A model generated the notes under the pieces. The model was given only the letters and a program-made list of their open reading frames with translations, searched no databases and was not told the origin of the DNA. Shown piece by piece: positions 12,179 to 23,080 of a stretch of 64,000 bases of DNA. A program made the translations under genes and the position numbers. The stretch covers positions 23,652 through 87,651 of the forward strand of contig FWCC01000470.1 in NCBI GenBank assembly GCA_900169235.1, in the 5' to 3' direction. This DNA is from Zarea fungicola. Taxonomy: Eukaryota > Ascomycota > Sordariomycetes > Hypocreales > Cordycipitaceae. Positions within the stretch are counted from its first letter, which is position 1. Each line of letters opens with the position of its first letter.

Positions 12179-12561
12179 ATGAAGTGCTCCTTTCTACTCT
12201 CCGCAGCCCTCCTTGGAGTCTGCTCTGCTCGATTCATCTTCGACAAGCGTACCAGCTGCCAAGTTGGAGAAATTGGGAAGTTCGATGCTGCCAATGCATT
12301 TTGTTCTGCCTCTGTACGTTATCCTTAGCATGGGAATCTTTCATTTGTCCTCTTCTCCGCCCACGGACATATCAATCATACTGATTGCTTGACTGATTGC
12401 TTAACCGAAACTAATGCGACTTGTAATAGTGCCTTGCGCAGCACGGTGATATCCATGGAGGACATTGCAATGCGAACTCGTAAGTAGTTTATTTTCAAAA
12501 AGGCGCAGGCGCTGAGTGATTGTTCAACTAATGCGGCTACAGGGTCTGCGTCTGCAATTAA
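12179..12561 (+). CDS. Defensin-like (CS-alpha-beta) secreted peptide
   Basis: Three exons (12179-12313, 12430-12479, 12543-12561) give 67 residues. The protein has a signal peptide (residues 1-17, ending VCSA), a short propeptide ending in the dibasic Lys-Arg at 23-24 typical of Kex2 processing, and a mature part of about 43 residues. The mature part has six cysteines spaced C-x14-C-x3-C-x11-C-x5-C-x-C. The C-x3-C and C-x-C pairs together with the G-x-C (Gly56-His-Cys58) gamma-core are the signature of CS-alpha-beta defensins such as fungal plectasin-type peptides. Family knowledge: those bind lipid II or membranes of bacteria. Target and activity here are inferred. All splice sites are canonical, and the cysteine pattern appears only after splicing, which strongly supports the model. 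It sits amid secreted peptidase genes. Confidence 0.82.
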
Positions 12562-13688
12562 CGATACAGTAGTACGGAGGGAATACGTCCAGATACGGCT
12601 TGGAGTCGGCCGTATGGAAAGGATGACGATGTCAATCCTGATTCCATATTCTAAGGAGCTTTATACAGAAAAATGCCACAATGAGTTGAAAGAAATTGCC
12701 CAAATCTCAGAATCAAATTCCAAGATGATGAAGCCGCCAAAGTTTCGTCTACTGGCGCTGGAATGTACGAGGTTCCTGTGGTAAGACTGTGGCTTCGTCC
12801 AGTTGTAGGTGGTTCCAGATGTGGCACCTTCGCGTGGTTGGACCGAGATCACGCAGTGTGACCCTGGCATCTTGCGTAAAAGAAAAATAATTGAGGAAAT
12901 CGAGTAAATCGAGCGCTGTAGGTCGAGACAACCCGATAAGAAAAGCACCGTATTTCTTCCATTACCGGGATTGTTCTTCGCGACGCCTGGCGCGGGCTCT
13001 GCGTCGCGGCATTTCGGATGCAGGCCGCTCACGCTCCAGTTGATATCGCTGCATAGTTCGATCGCTGCAGAGCTGAGCCGAGAATACTTTTCTTAGCATC
13101 GCAAAAATGGACTTTGGAGATCTCAATTGACCATGCCCTACCCTGGACGGGAGCAACTTCCGGTCGTTATTCAGCGTCTTTTACAATGGTAGATACTTAG
13201 TGTATGGTTCAGACACACAGCGCGATGTCATCATAAAGCCTTCCTCCAACACACGACTTTTATAATGACCTTAGCCGTGGTTAATTACTGCAAAAAGCCG
13301 CGATTTGGCACTAAATTATTAGCAAATTGCTTAATAAACCATGAGCTTAGCCCTGGGACTCATACGGCATGTACAAAAAGATCAAACATTTCGTGAATTG
13401 TTCCGAGTTGCGGGCACGAGAAATTCTGGTGCCTGTTTCATAATTCCATAAAGCTCAAAACCTTGCGAAACCAGAGATGTGGAGCTCTATGTTACGAGTA
13501 GCCAGTTCAGTACTTACACTATAGTTACAGGAAGTACTTATTCACTTCATTGATGCTCGCTATACTGGTACGACAATGGTTGAAATGGGCCCTGGCAGAG
13601 TCTAGTAACTGATTTTATTGGAAATTTTACCCAAAAGCTACAACATAGGCCACATAGTATTTAATATCCCTGGCCTGTGTTGAGTGAT
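12562..13688. other. Intergenic, no gene seen
   Basis: These 1127 bp lie between the convergent 3' ends of the defensin-like gene and the fungalysin-like gene. Short open frames here show no family resemblance or splice support. Confidence 0.5.
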
Positions 13689-15674
13689 TTAGCAACCTGG
13701 TGGAACCGAGTATTCGTTGACGTTATCCTCGGCAGCACCGAAGCCCAACCCTCGAGAGGCAAAGACCCGCCAGAGAATGCAAAAGTGGTCGCCATTATAT
13801 CTGTTTTGATCCGCTTGTAAGATAGCATCGCGAGCGGTAATGAAAGTTGGTTCGCAAGGCTGGATGGACAAACCATCCATCAACAGGTGCATAAACACAA
13901 CGTTGCCCAGGTTTCCCGTGGGATCGGTCAAGGCGGTGTCGCTCCAACCACGATTATCAGCCAAGGCAGCCAAAATGTTATGCAACATATTTGCCCATAC
14001 TTCTCCAATCTGGTGTACTTCTGCTGAAGGCGGTCCGTCGGTATATGTGAGAGGATTGACCGTCTCATCCCGGGAGTATGGATGAGACCGAATGCCTCCT
14101 GGCGTATTAGTCACATAGCTGCCCAAAGTAAAGTCAGAAACCACAGACGTTTGCTCGAGCCATTCGGCAAATGTATCACCCCAGCCCTCTAACAGTCCTG
14201 ATGAAATTGAGCTACTGAGACATGCTGCTGTGCCACCACCCGTAAGGCGACTTGCAACGCCCTTGCCGTACAGCTGGGTAATCATGTCATTTTCCAAGCC
14301 ACCATCACGCTCCGGGTTAGTAGAATCCCATAGGTAAACACGAAGCGTGCCACTCTGCCCATCCGGTGGCGTAGTAAAGTCCGCGTTGTTGGTATCGGCG
14401 GAATCTTGCACCGAAGCAAAAACGCGATCATTTCCCTGCCCTCCCTTGCCGAAATTGTCATCCTGGAAGTTATACGTAGCTTCCGTAAATCCATATATAT
14501 AGAATATGTCGTGCAGGCTATTCACAATGTAAAACACATTCGTGATAGCTGCCCCAACGTTCTGGGGTGTGGCAGGGGATTCCGTATCCTCATCATCATA
14601 GTTGAAAGTGTGTGGGCTAGTTTCTTTCGCAACACTAGCCTGAGTCCCCTTGTAGGCGATCACGTTATTGCCGGAAGTTGTGTCGCTGTAAACCCAGCCA
14701 TTAGGGCTTGATGCAGTCTCGGGGTCAACAACAAAATCAAACCCGTCTCGAGGGTCTTGCTTGGTGATCGGTACAACCTTGTACGACAGTCGTTTCTTAA
14801 GTACACCGCCAATTGAAAAGTTTTCATGCTTGATTTTGCCGGCCTCTTCTTTGACCGCCCTGCGACGCCCACTGTAATTGCCAGAGCGGAATCTCCGATC
14901 AACAAGGGACTCAATCGCCCCAGTCAACATATTGATTCTGGCATTCCATGAGTGATTTGATTGTTCGAGAGACAAGTCCCACACGTGAATCAGGGCTCCA
15001 TCCGAACCCTGCATCATTGACTGCTGCGCCGTAGCAACTCCATTCACAGCGATGTTGATAGGGATACCCGTGATGATAAACTTGGGAGCGTGAGTTTCGT
15101 CGGATTCAGCCACAGAGATGTCTACCATCCTGAGTGCATCATCATCGATCTCAGGCTTAACGCGACTGCACAGTGTTTTTAATGCCTCCTTCAGCGAGTC
15201 GTATTGACGGCTGCGAGCTGTCAGACGACCGTGGGCGGAGCGCATTGCCTTGCGCACTTGGTAGACCGGGGCAAAGGTCTGGGAGGACGATATAACCCTC
15301 CCATGCCTGTCAATATTGACATTGGCGACGGCATTGAGTACATCGACTCCACCAGCTGTCTGGCGGGCATACACATGACCGACTCCCGTATCTGCATTCA
15401 CGTGCGCTGCCGTGATTCTGACATTTTCAGGAGAGACGCCGTGGGTTTCCTCGAAATATGCCAAAGCAAGGCGGATATTATGCTCAACGTCTGTGGCAGC
15501 GCCACGTTTGCCAGCCGATTCCGAAATATCCACAGGGGGATCGTAGACTCGAAACTGAGGGTTGGCTTGTGTGTCACGAATCCGCGATATTTCGTCGGAC
15601 GGCAAAGTGCTACCAAAGCTGACTGTAATCTGCAGGGCCAGGGTGGCAATTATAGCCTTTATTGTGAACAACAT
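13689..15674 (-). CDS. M36 fungalysin-like protein lacking the zinc-binding HExxH motif
   Basis: This intact, intronless 661-residue frame covers a full fungalysin precursor. It has a signal peptide (about residues 1-21), an FTP/PepSY-type propeptide (about 45-270), and the M36 catalytic region with NSLHDIFYIYGFTEATYNFQ, DNFGKGGQGND, NNADFTTPPDGQSG and SRLTGGG. In active members the line before SRLTGGG reads HEYTHG. Here residues 467-472 (14259-14276) read QLYGKG, so both zinc histidines and the catalytic glutamate are replaced. The downstream third ligand in LLEGWGD (Glu496) is still present. Three of the six motif residues changed by different substitutions, so a base-calling error is unlikely. 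Family knowledge: fungalysins are secreted elastinolytic or keratinolytic metalloproteases. This one should not bind zinc normally and may act as a pseudo-protease or decoy; that role is inference. Confidence 0.9.
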   Translation of the reverse strand: MLFTIKAIIATLALQITVSFGSTLPSDEISRIRDTQANPQFRVYDPPVDISESAGKRGAATDVEHNIRLALAYFEETHGVSPENVRITAAHVNADTGVGHVYARQTAGGVDVLNAVANVNIDRHGRVISSSQTFAPVYQVRKAMRSAHGRLTARSRQYDSLKEALKTLCSRVKPEIDDDALRMVDISVAESDETHAPKFIITGIPINIAVNGVATAQQSMMQGSDGALIHVWDLSLEQSNHSWNARINMLTGAIESLVDRRFRSGNYSGRRRAVKEEAGKIKHENFSIGGVLKKRLSYKVVPITKQDPRDGFDFVVDPETASSPNGWVYSDTTSGNNVIAYKGTQASVAKETSPHTFNYDDEDTESPATPQNVGAAITNVFYIVNSLHDIFYIYGFTEATYNFQDDNFGKGGQGNDRVFASVQDSADTNNADFTTPPDGQSGTLRVYLWDSTNPERDGGLENDMITQLYGKGVASRLTGGGTAACLSSSISSGLLEGWGDTFAEWLEQTSVVSDFTLGSYVTNTPGGIRSHPYSRDETVNPLTYTDGPPSAEVHQIGEVWANMLHNILAALADNRGWSDTALTDPTGNLGNVVFMHLLMDGLSIQPCEPTFITARDAILQADQNRYNGDHFCILWRVFASRGLGFGAAEDNVNEYSVPPGC

Positions 15675-16699
15675 GTCGCCTGTTGCTTTCCGTTTATTTG
15701 ATCATTATTAGGCTGTAGGAGGGGCAAACAAGTTGACTGTTATATAGTTACTAGTACCCCTATTGCTAAAATTTCCGAGCTTTGTTTTGTGATGAACCAT
15801 TTAAGACCATGCTCGGACTTGTCTTACACTTGACTGGGAAGTGACGATTGCACACTTTCGTACCCACAGCTTTGCATCCGAAGTTGCACCAAGTAAAGGC
15901 TATGGTTTCTTCTTGAACTGTATAATTTAGAAGCCCTAAAATAATTGGGATCGGACATGGGAAATTTATTTCACTTTTCTATTTCTTTTTTTTTAAAAAA
16001 AAAAAGAAAGAAAAAAAGAAAACTCCGTTTGTCGTAAGGATAAATGAGCGAACAAGTCACTTGAGACATAGCTGCACTTCGCAACGTGCTTCGTACCATT
16101 ACAATTGGAGCTTCTGAGTCAATAACTCGCCGCCATGGTAATGGTCAGATAATCCTGGGTCTTACCAGTCATATTGGGTCGTACTGTAGTGGAGCTTTGG
16201 TGATCGAGTCCGCTTTAGCATGAACACATGGACAATGTGAGACAGGTAATTCAAGAAATGAGAGGGAAATGTGTGGATCTCATTGTTCAGCCAGCCATAC
16301 CTACTTTCGCTTGATACGCAATTGTCCCAAACAAAAGCAAATTCTTTTCACGTAGTTATCACATGTAACATTGGCCGGTAGTACGCCGAGCTGAATGCCA
16401 ATCCCCTTTTTGATCCTGATTGATCGCCAATCCTCTCATTTTAATATCATTGTGACAACCTGCATTCTTTTATCTGGACACATCACACTTTCTACTGCAA
16501 AGTGTCAAAGCAGCAACATTCTCCATGCTTTACAATTTGCTCAGCTCAAAAACGACTTCTACAGTCTCGTCGAGGGGAACGCCACCGTTTTGGGTATTTT
16601 TGGGGCACATTAGTTAGATTGTCTTAAAGAAGTTGACATGAAAGTAGAGCGACTTTGGACCAGGAAGTCCAGTAATGCATTGATATAATAAAAATTAAG
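15675..16699. other. Intergenic with poly-T/poly-A tract
   Basis: This is the promoter side of the fungalysin-like gene and the 3' side of the PD-(D/E)XK-like gene. A T-run followed directly by an A-run at about 15982-16020 could form a hairpin or be an old poly(A) insertion mark. No coding signal was found. Confidence 0.5.
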
Positions 16700-18381
16700 C
16701 TAACATGAAGCAGCCCGGTTCGTAATCGCTTGCAACCTCCCACTTCTACGTCTAGGTGCCTCTTCATTCGTGACTTTGTCCTTGGGTAGCCGGACTCGTG
16801 ACCGTTTCTTTCTCGGTAACTGTTCAGTCAAGTCGTCAACTGCTTCAGTATTGGTGGCTCTAGCTTTGGGAGGCCGTCCTCGCGGCTTTCTCGTTTCAGG
16901 GCCAGTTGGAGTTTTTGTTCCAAGATGTCCTCGGTTACGCCGTCGTGTTTCGTTTGCCATTCGCTGTCTGGCACATTTTGACTTCTCCTTAACGATGGAC
17001 CATTGAGTAGGTTTAGATTTGAAGTAAAAAAGTGCGGCACGCTCATCAACATCCCATGGGCGGCGGCTGGCATCGGGCGTGAGTGGGGTGGCGTCAATCA
17101 TGTCCAAATCTTCATCAGAACTGGCTGAGCTGCTACATTCATCCTCAAAATCAAGGCAGATTTCGTGCATGGCTTCAAGCAGTCTTTTAGTCGGCTCTAG
17201 TGTCTTCTGGTGCCGAGTATGCCATGCCTCCAGATGTTTCATAACGAATTGGCGATGATGATGTACTGCGTAATCGTGAATCTGGTCCACAATGCATATT
17301 AAATCCAAAGCATCGTCGAAGTATGTAACCACTCCCTCCCATATTGTATCAACCATCTAATCTCAACAAAGTCAGTCATGTGGACTAAAGTTGTGCCCAC
17401 TCTCGGACATTGACTTGAACTCTGGCCGTTCGGTAGGATAACTTACACAGCATTCATCCTGTTGGTCTTTCCAAGCAACAAACACTTGCCAATATGGGCC
17501 GCAGGATGCAAATGCAAAGAGCTGGTAGTTGGAGCTTTCCTCTGTCTGGTACTCAGTAATATTGTCAGGATTTCGCGCCAAGTCATCCAACATGGCAAGA
17601 TATGTCTTGCAAGCATGATAAATTTGACCTTCGGCTTGCTTGTAGCTTTCCGCTTTCCTTTTCGCTTCATAAACGGCAAAAGGAAACAGAAGATCAGTTT
17701 TGCCCCAGACACCATCCACAATTAGGCTACATTCGGGATCGTACATCATCCGTCGCAGATCTGTTTCCGAAAGCCTCTTGTCTGGCTGAAAAGTGCTATG
17801 ACTGGCTTCTTGGCATTGCCCGACACAGCAAGTATATCCATTGTTGAGAAAGGAGTCATCATAGCTCTTCAAGCCGATTGTCGCATCTGGGATGCGCCTT
17901 TTCACTGTTTTGTTTCCAGCTGTGTCTGTCTTCAAAAACTCGTACGGCCTCTTATCCCTGGAGTGAGATTCAAGTTAATACGTTGTGACTTTGCCGTCAG
18001 TCACCAAAGGGTCAATCACTGACATTTGAACCCTGTCGTCCTCGTACAATGGGCCAAACACATCGTTCCAGGCTGACACTTCCCAGCAAAACTCAGAAGA
18101 CGAGTAAATCTTATTGCAGCATGCTCGTTTCAGCAAGTAGACGGCTCTTTTCTGAAGTTCTGTTTTCTTGTCGTCACTCAAAGTGGCTAGATACTGCGCT
18201 CTGTTAAGATTGGGACAAAACTTGGCCCTTGGTTTATATCCAAAGAATACAGGAACCCTTGATTTAGAAAACTTCAAGAACGGCTCAGGAACCAGTGGCA
18301 TGGCGCGCTGTCGTGGCCTATTTCTCACAATGATTAGATTCTGGTTGCTAGGTGTTACTGCTTGGACACTTACGTCAACAT
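16700..18381 (-). CDS. PD-(D/E)XK nuclease-like fungal protein with C-terminal AT-hook
   Basis: Four exons (18374-18381, 18024-18323, 17447-17957, 16700-17356) join to 492 codons (491 residues). The 66-nt intron 17958-18023 removes an apparent in-frame stop and gives RVQMDKRPYEF. The 50-nt first intron gives an ATG at 18381; the ATG at 18302 is a fallback start. The centre contains RIPDATIGL, IVDGVWGKTDLLFPFAVYEAK and a later TYLAMLDDLARNP helix. The D...(E)xK pattern in FAVYEAK resembles the catalytic core of fungal PD-(D/E)XK-type proteins often expanded in accessory regions. The C-terminal 130 residues are basic, with RKPRGRPPK, a clear AT-hook, and a second RLPKDK/RRRSGR basic patch, so nuclear DNA binding is likely. 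Enzyme activity is unproven. Confidence 0.72.
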
Positions 18382-19650
18382 GGTAAGCTAGAGCGAGACC
18401 GAATAGGAAAATTCACAGCATTCAGTATCAAATCCTCAGGCTTTTATGAGAAAGAAATGGAGGGAAAAAGGAGTAATCAAAAATAACGTTTGGTGAAGGG
18501 ATAGTGGTCGAAGAATCACAAAGTCAATTGGCTGCAGCAACTCGAGATATTTAAAGGCTCTTCTGAATATGTGGATTTCAACGACATTCTCTTGGCAGCC
18601 ACGGTTGCTAGGGCGGCTGAGGCAGAGTCAGGGCAGAACGGCAACTTGGCAAGGCAGTTCGGCTGAGCGGGGTGGATCGTACGCGCAACCATTATTACGT
18701 GTATGGGGAGGCACTGGAGGGGAGGAAGCTTCTGGCCATGGCCGTTACAAGTTAAAGTATGAACTATACACCATTTCATAACGATGACGTGCACCTTCGT
18801 GAGATAACAGAATAGAGTATGCTTGAATTTGAACGGAATCTTAAATATCTCATGACTACTCTGCAATTGAGGCAGAGAATCCCGTACTCAGTAAAATCAA
18901 GTTCCTAGACTAATGCACAAGCTGATTGAGTCACTGAGGATTACTAAGTATTCTCATTTGGTTTCACGAAGCCTCCCTTATCTAACTAGGTGTCAGGATC
19001 CTGGAATGTATATTATGGATGCCTTGGACGTCTGGCCACAGCTAGTCATTACTTGATCTCTTCCCGTCCTGTGGTCTCGCTGTTGTCTACCGCCTAGTGG
19101 CTACTAGGCGCCCTAGTTCTCGCACTGGGCAATTGCCTCGTTCAACGAGAATGGCGATCTATATTTGCTTCGTAACGTAGAGGAGAGTTTAGATTAAAGC
19201 AAACATCATGTCAGCGCCGCGTCTCGCGCTGACCTTTCTCCACTCGGAACGGCCCGTTTCTGGTGCAATCCTGGCTCTGGCGTGATTTGCTGCGCCACCC
19301 CCATGGCCTGGTCGGAAATTAGCGGCAGCCTTGCCTATCTTTTCTCATAGGCTGAGTCAGTTTTCGCTCTTTTCCTGCAGTTTTGTCCATTTGCACGCTC
19401 ACTGGCAGCTGTAATGAAGCTGGGCTAATTTGTTTTTCGATAACAAGATTGAGCCACCCGCCTGTACGAACAGGGAGACAAACCCCCTTGCCCCTTTAAC
19501 ATGATCGATCGCATTGAGCACAAAAGTCAGGGGTCCGTCCGGCCAACTTTGACGGCCGATTCCCTCCGAAAGTGAGCAGACAAAGCTCATCAGAAATACC
19601 TCTGGTCCGGCAAGAGAAGACATATAGATTGCGCAATACACCTCGAAATT
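18382..19650. other. Intergenic, no gene seen
   Basis: No open frame here shows a recognisable family or plausible exon structure. The stretch between about 19070 and 19300 is more GC-rich than its surroundings, but I cannot assign it. Confidence 0.45.
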
Positions 19651-20310
19651 TTGGCTCTCAGAAGGACTGTTGCGCCTCCTCCTACCTGGTTCCTGAATCT
19701 CCCCCAATACCTACTGGAACGTTATAAGAAAGTCAGGCGCGTGTCAGATCTGAACTGGGCTATCTGGATGGCCCAGCGTGGGATATCTGTTGCCAAAGAA
19801 GACTGCAGCACAAGGGCTGCTCTATTGACCGTGCTTGTAACTCTTTTTATTATGCCATAGACGCGGAACACGTTCCGGCCTGTACAGAGCTATTCGGGCT
19901 GCAGAAGATGCCGTGAAGCTTATTCCCCGACTGCATCCGTCCACGGAGCCGCTTTTGCATAACAATTTGGCTAAAGCGTGGAGCGAGGCCTATATAAATT
20001 CGCGCAAACCTCTGTGCTTGGATCATGCTATTCAAGCTGCGCACAAGAGTGTGTCATGCTCGGCATCAAATGATCCCTCTCAGGTCTCTTTTCGCCGCAA
20101 CTATTTAATTTACTTGAAGAAGCGTTTCGAACTGACAAAAAACATTGCTGACCTGGAAGAGATGGAACGTGTGAAATCTGGCCTTGAGGACAAATTTAAC
20201 ACCCAGAAGCACTCAACAGTGCCAGAGGGCGAGTGTGAAGGCACAAAGGACCGACGGAGCTTAATCCCGCATTCCAACCTGGCAATCAAGGTGTGGAACT
20301 CATGGCAGTG
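19651..20310 (+). pseudogene. Decayed TPR-repeat gene fragment
   Basis: Translations in two frames resemble the fungal TPR repeats found in NLR-type and CHAT-linked proteins. One frame has YLLERYKKVRRVSDLNWAIWMAQRGI at about 19700-19800. After frame changes another has RAIRAAEDAVKLIPRLHPS, LLHNNLAKAWSEAYINS and LDHAIQAAHKSV at about 19880-20060. These match the family pattern of lineage-specific repeats (NNLG..L..RY..TG...DLE.AI..A..AV). The repeats are diverged, the frame shifts between about 19810 and 19880, and no start or effector domain is visible. I read it as the remnant of a larger repeat protein; a badly spliced live gene is less likely. Confidence 0.45.
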
Positions 20311-21289
20311 ACTGGACACAGAAGGCTATATGTTTCGGCAAACTTTCTCGAACTGTTTGGTCAGTCGACAAGAGCCGAGTGTTAAGCCAGAGGACTCGGA
20401 GAAAGCTGGTGATTTGGGCCAGAGCGTAGCGACTCCAAATGCGCCAGAGAGAATGTCGGACAAATTAGGCACTCTACCTGTGATCCTCCTAAAGTCAAAA
20501 TCAAACTCGGCGCTCGTCAGGAATCCGGAACCTCCACTCTTGATTGTTTGTTCGGCCAGTATATCTGGATACGTAACTATGCGAAGTAAACATCCAGAAA
20601 TGGCCGTTTGAAATGGCCGTTTGTTTGTTTGCTCAAGAAAGTCGAGCTGAGTGGTAGGTACCTCGAGAGGGAATAAAGGTACATCAGTGGTTCCTCTAGT
20701 GAAGCCACTGCTCAGAGAGAAAAGGCTCCCACTAATATTCCTAATTACAAAAGAGGCACTTGAAACGCCTTTGACAGTAGTTACTTTCTAAAATAACCAA
20801 TGAAAAGGCATAGAGCGAGCGTTACAGAGGAGAGTTGCATTTTGAAGCTACAGTCATGGTTAGTGCCTGTTAGTAGTGCGATTGTAACGCAGAGCAGGAA
20901 TTACACATGGATTTCATGCAGTTGATTAGTTAAAGGGGCAAAAGAGGGAGGCCCTGGGCATCATGCCTAAGTTACTATGTGGTTTACCTGCAAAAGTGCA
21001 GGCTCCGGCCAAACCGACCCCCTTGTTCAGTCGACAATCACACACCCGCTCAACAGCTATAGCTGAGATACCAGCAGGGTACTGAGCAGTCTACCGGCCA
21101 GAAATAGCAGGTACCTTGGGTATTATTTACGGCTGTTCTCATTGACGATAGGACCCTAGATATTCTTTATAGCCATTCTTATTAATAATAGGACCCTAGG
21201 TGTCATGGATTCAGGTTTTGGCCTGGAGCCTGCCTGAGACCACCCACGGCTCTGTTCAACTTACCCCGCTGTATTTCCGCCATTGCAGC
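20311..21289. other. Intergenic with a 40-bp tandem duplication
   Basis: No supported gene. The notable element is the diverged 40-bp duplication at 21121-21200, listed separately. An open frame at 20330-20611 lacks family resemblance. Confidence 0.45.
21121..21200. repeat. Diverged 40-bp tandem duplication
   Basis: The two adjacent 40-bp units 21121-21160 and 21161-21200 share the ending ATAGGACCCTAG and most of their length. The differences are mainly transitions (for example GGCTGTTCTC against AGCCATTCTT), as RIP-type C-to-T change would leave. Confidence 0.7.
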
Positions 21290-23080
21290 ATGGCTGCCGC
21301 TCAAGTCGCCGCCCTGCCAGAGCTATTGCTTCTAATCAGCGAACATGTGCTGGTACGTCCCCTTGTGCGGAATGTTGAGCCGTCATGTTGGTGATGACTA
21401 GTAACAGGGCAAAAATAAATTAAAAAAAAAATAGGCACTGCGGTACCCAGGGCTCCTGTACAGCCTGTGTCTAGTTAATCGGACCTTCAACGCAGTTTTC
21501 ACACCCGCGCTTTACAGTCGTGTTACAGTCAACCTGCCAAGTTTCTCTGTCAACTTGCTCGGCGGTGAGATTCGTCGACTCTTGACCAGTACCAACTTGA
21601 AACAAACAAAGGCAATTAATGTTTTGAACTTGTTCGATATCAAGAGCAAGACGGGGGACCGAAGCGAAACGGGTTATCCGCTCAACGTTCAATTGCTCCA
21701 ACTCCTGCAACGAATGCCACACCTTGAGACCTTCTCGTATGCTTCTTACTTCAAAATACGACGTGTTACAGTCAGGCATTTCTAATAAAAGAATTCAAAA
21801 GGTTTATTAACGGCCAGATCTTGCCCGAAGCTCTCGAGTTGCTGTCAGAAAGACCTTCATTAATAAGCGTCTCCCTCCAGTTTTACTGTGACCACTCAGC
21901 CTCTCTTGGTCTTGAACCTGTGTATGGAGAGTTTTACCTGCCGCAGTGGACGTTGCACGGCCATCGTTTTGCCGACGTACCAAAGGCCATGGCAAGTTTT
22001 CGAAACCTGGTGAGGCTCGATTTGTTAGAGCTATGGGGTGAAGTGGACCACTGGAAGGACTACATGCTTCGAATTCTGTGTCAGAGTCCACAGCTGCAAC
22101 ATCTTGCTTTATCTTTAAGTGAAGCTTGTCGGCACCGAGAACGTGGTCGCGATAACTGGCCATGGGGTGCTCTATTGAGCGAAGTGTGCATCCGCTATGG
22201 GAAAGTAAGCGAAGGAGGCTTATTGGCCCTCAAGGTACTCCATATGGGTGTCGGAATTCGTTGTCCTGATCTAGACGAAATACAAAACCTCACGGATGTG
22301 CGCCTACTGCAAGATTTGGCCATTTTTATCGAGTACGTCACTTTCCATGGTCAGCTTGTGCAGAAACTTACAGATGGAACTCGCCTACTTAGTTACAATG
22401 ACCTCTTTGAATTCTCTTTCGGCTGGGAGCTTCTATCTCCAGAGGTAACAAAGTCCCTGAGAATCTTGTCCTTCTGCTGCCTTGATGACAACCTCTGGGA
22501 GAATTTGGGCCCTCTATGTACAGATTCCTGGCCTGTGTGCTTGAGATTCGCTCAGCTTGGGAAACTTGATGATTATACCCCATATGACATTCTGAGAGAG
22601 CACCAAGATTCATACATCACAGGGCTAGTCTTGCCTCCCCCAGAGAGGGATATAAACGATGTCGAAACGGCACTTCAATCACTACAAGGCCACCATTCTT
22701 TGACTCGGTTAGGGTTGCAATTGATCAAGCGGTCATTTTCCGATGACGAAGGGGCCCCATCCGTGTCTTCAGTATGTGTTTTGCTCAAATCTCTACCGAG
22801 CTTGTCGGCCCTTTGGCTGTATTCTCGTGTAGAACCTGAACGATGCGCATTTGAGAGATATACAGCAGCTGTTTCAAAACTTGCTGCGGCAGGTGAGTCA
22901 CTGAAGTATATCCGCATTGAGGATATATCATGGCACGTCGATCGCACTAGGTCCAGTCCAACAATCGCACATCTGGATCCAAGTTCTGATAGAGAGTCAT
23001 GTCCCGAACTTTTCCAATTTCCATTTCCTAGTGCGTGGTTTCCGCATTTTTGTGCGAGAAAAGATAATTGGATGGATTAA
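21290..23080 (+). CDS. F-box/LRR-like protein
   Basis: Three exons (21290-21352, 21435-21736, 21802-23080) give exactly 548 codons, 547 residues. The N terminus, ALPELLLLISEHVL joined by splicing to ALRYPGLLYSLCLVNRTFNAVFTPALY, follows the F-box pattern (LP.EIL..I...L....L..L..VNR.F). The rest alternates short leucine-rich stretches such as LQHLALSLSEAC, SLRILSFCCL and LPSLSALWLY, typical of degenerate fungal leucine-rich repeats. Family knowledge: such proteins recruit targets to SCF ubiquitin ligases through Skp1; the target is unknown. The second intron (21737-21801) rebuilds LETFSFINGQILPEALELL. The first intron contains an A-run before its acceptor. Confidence 0.75.

Noticed and set aside
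17975..17977. In-frame TAA that seemed to break the PD-(D/E)XK-like gene
   Set aside because: A 66-nt intron at 17958-18023 (GTCAGT donor, TATTAAC branch, CCAG acceptor) removes it and gives the smooth join RVQMDKRPYEF.
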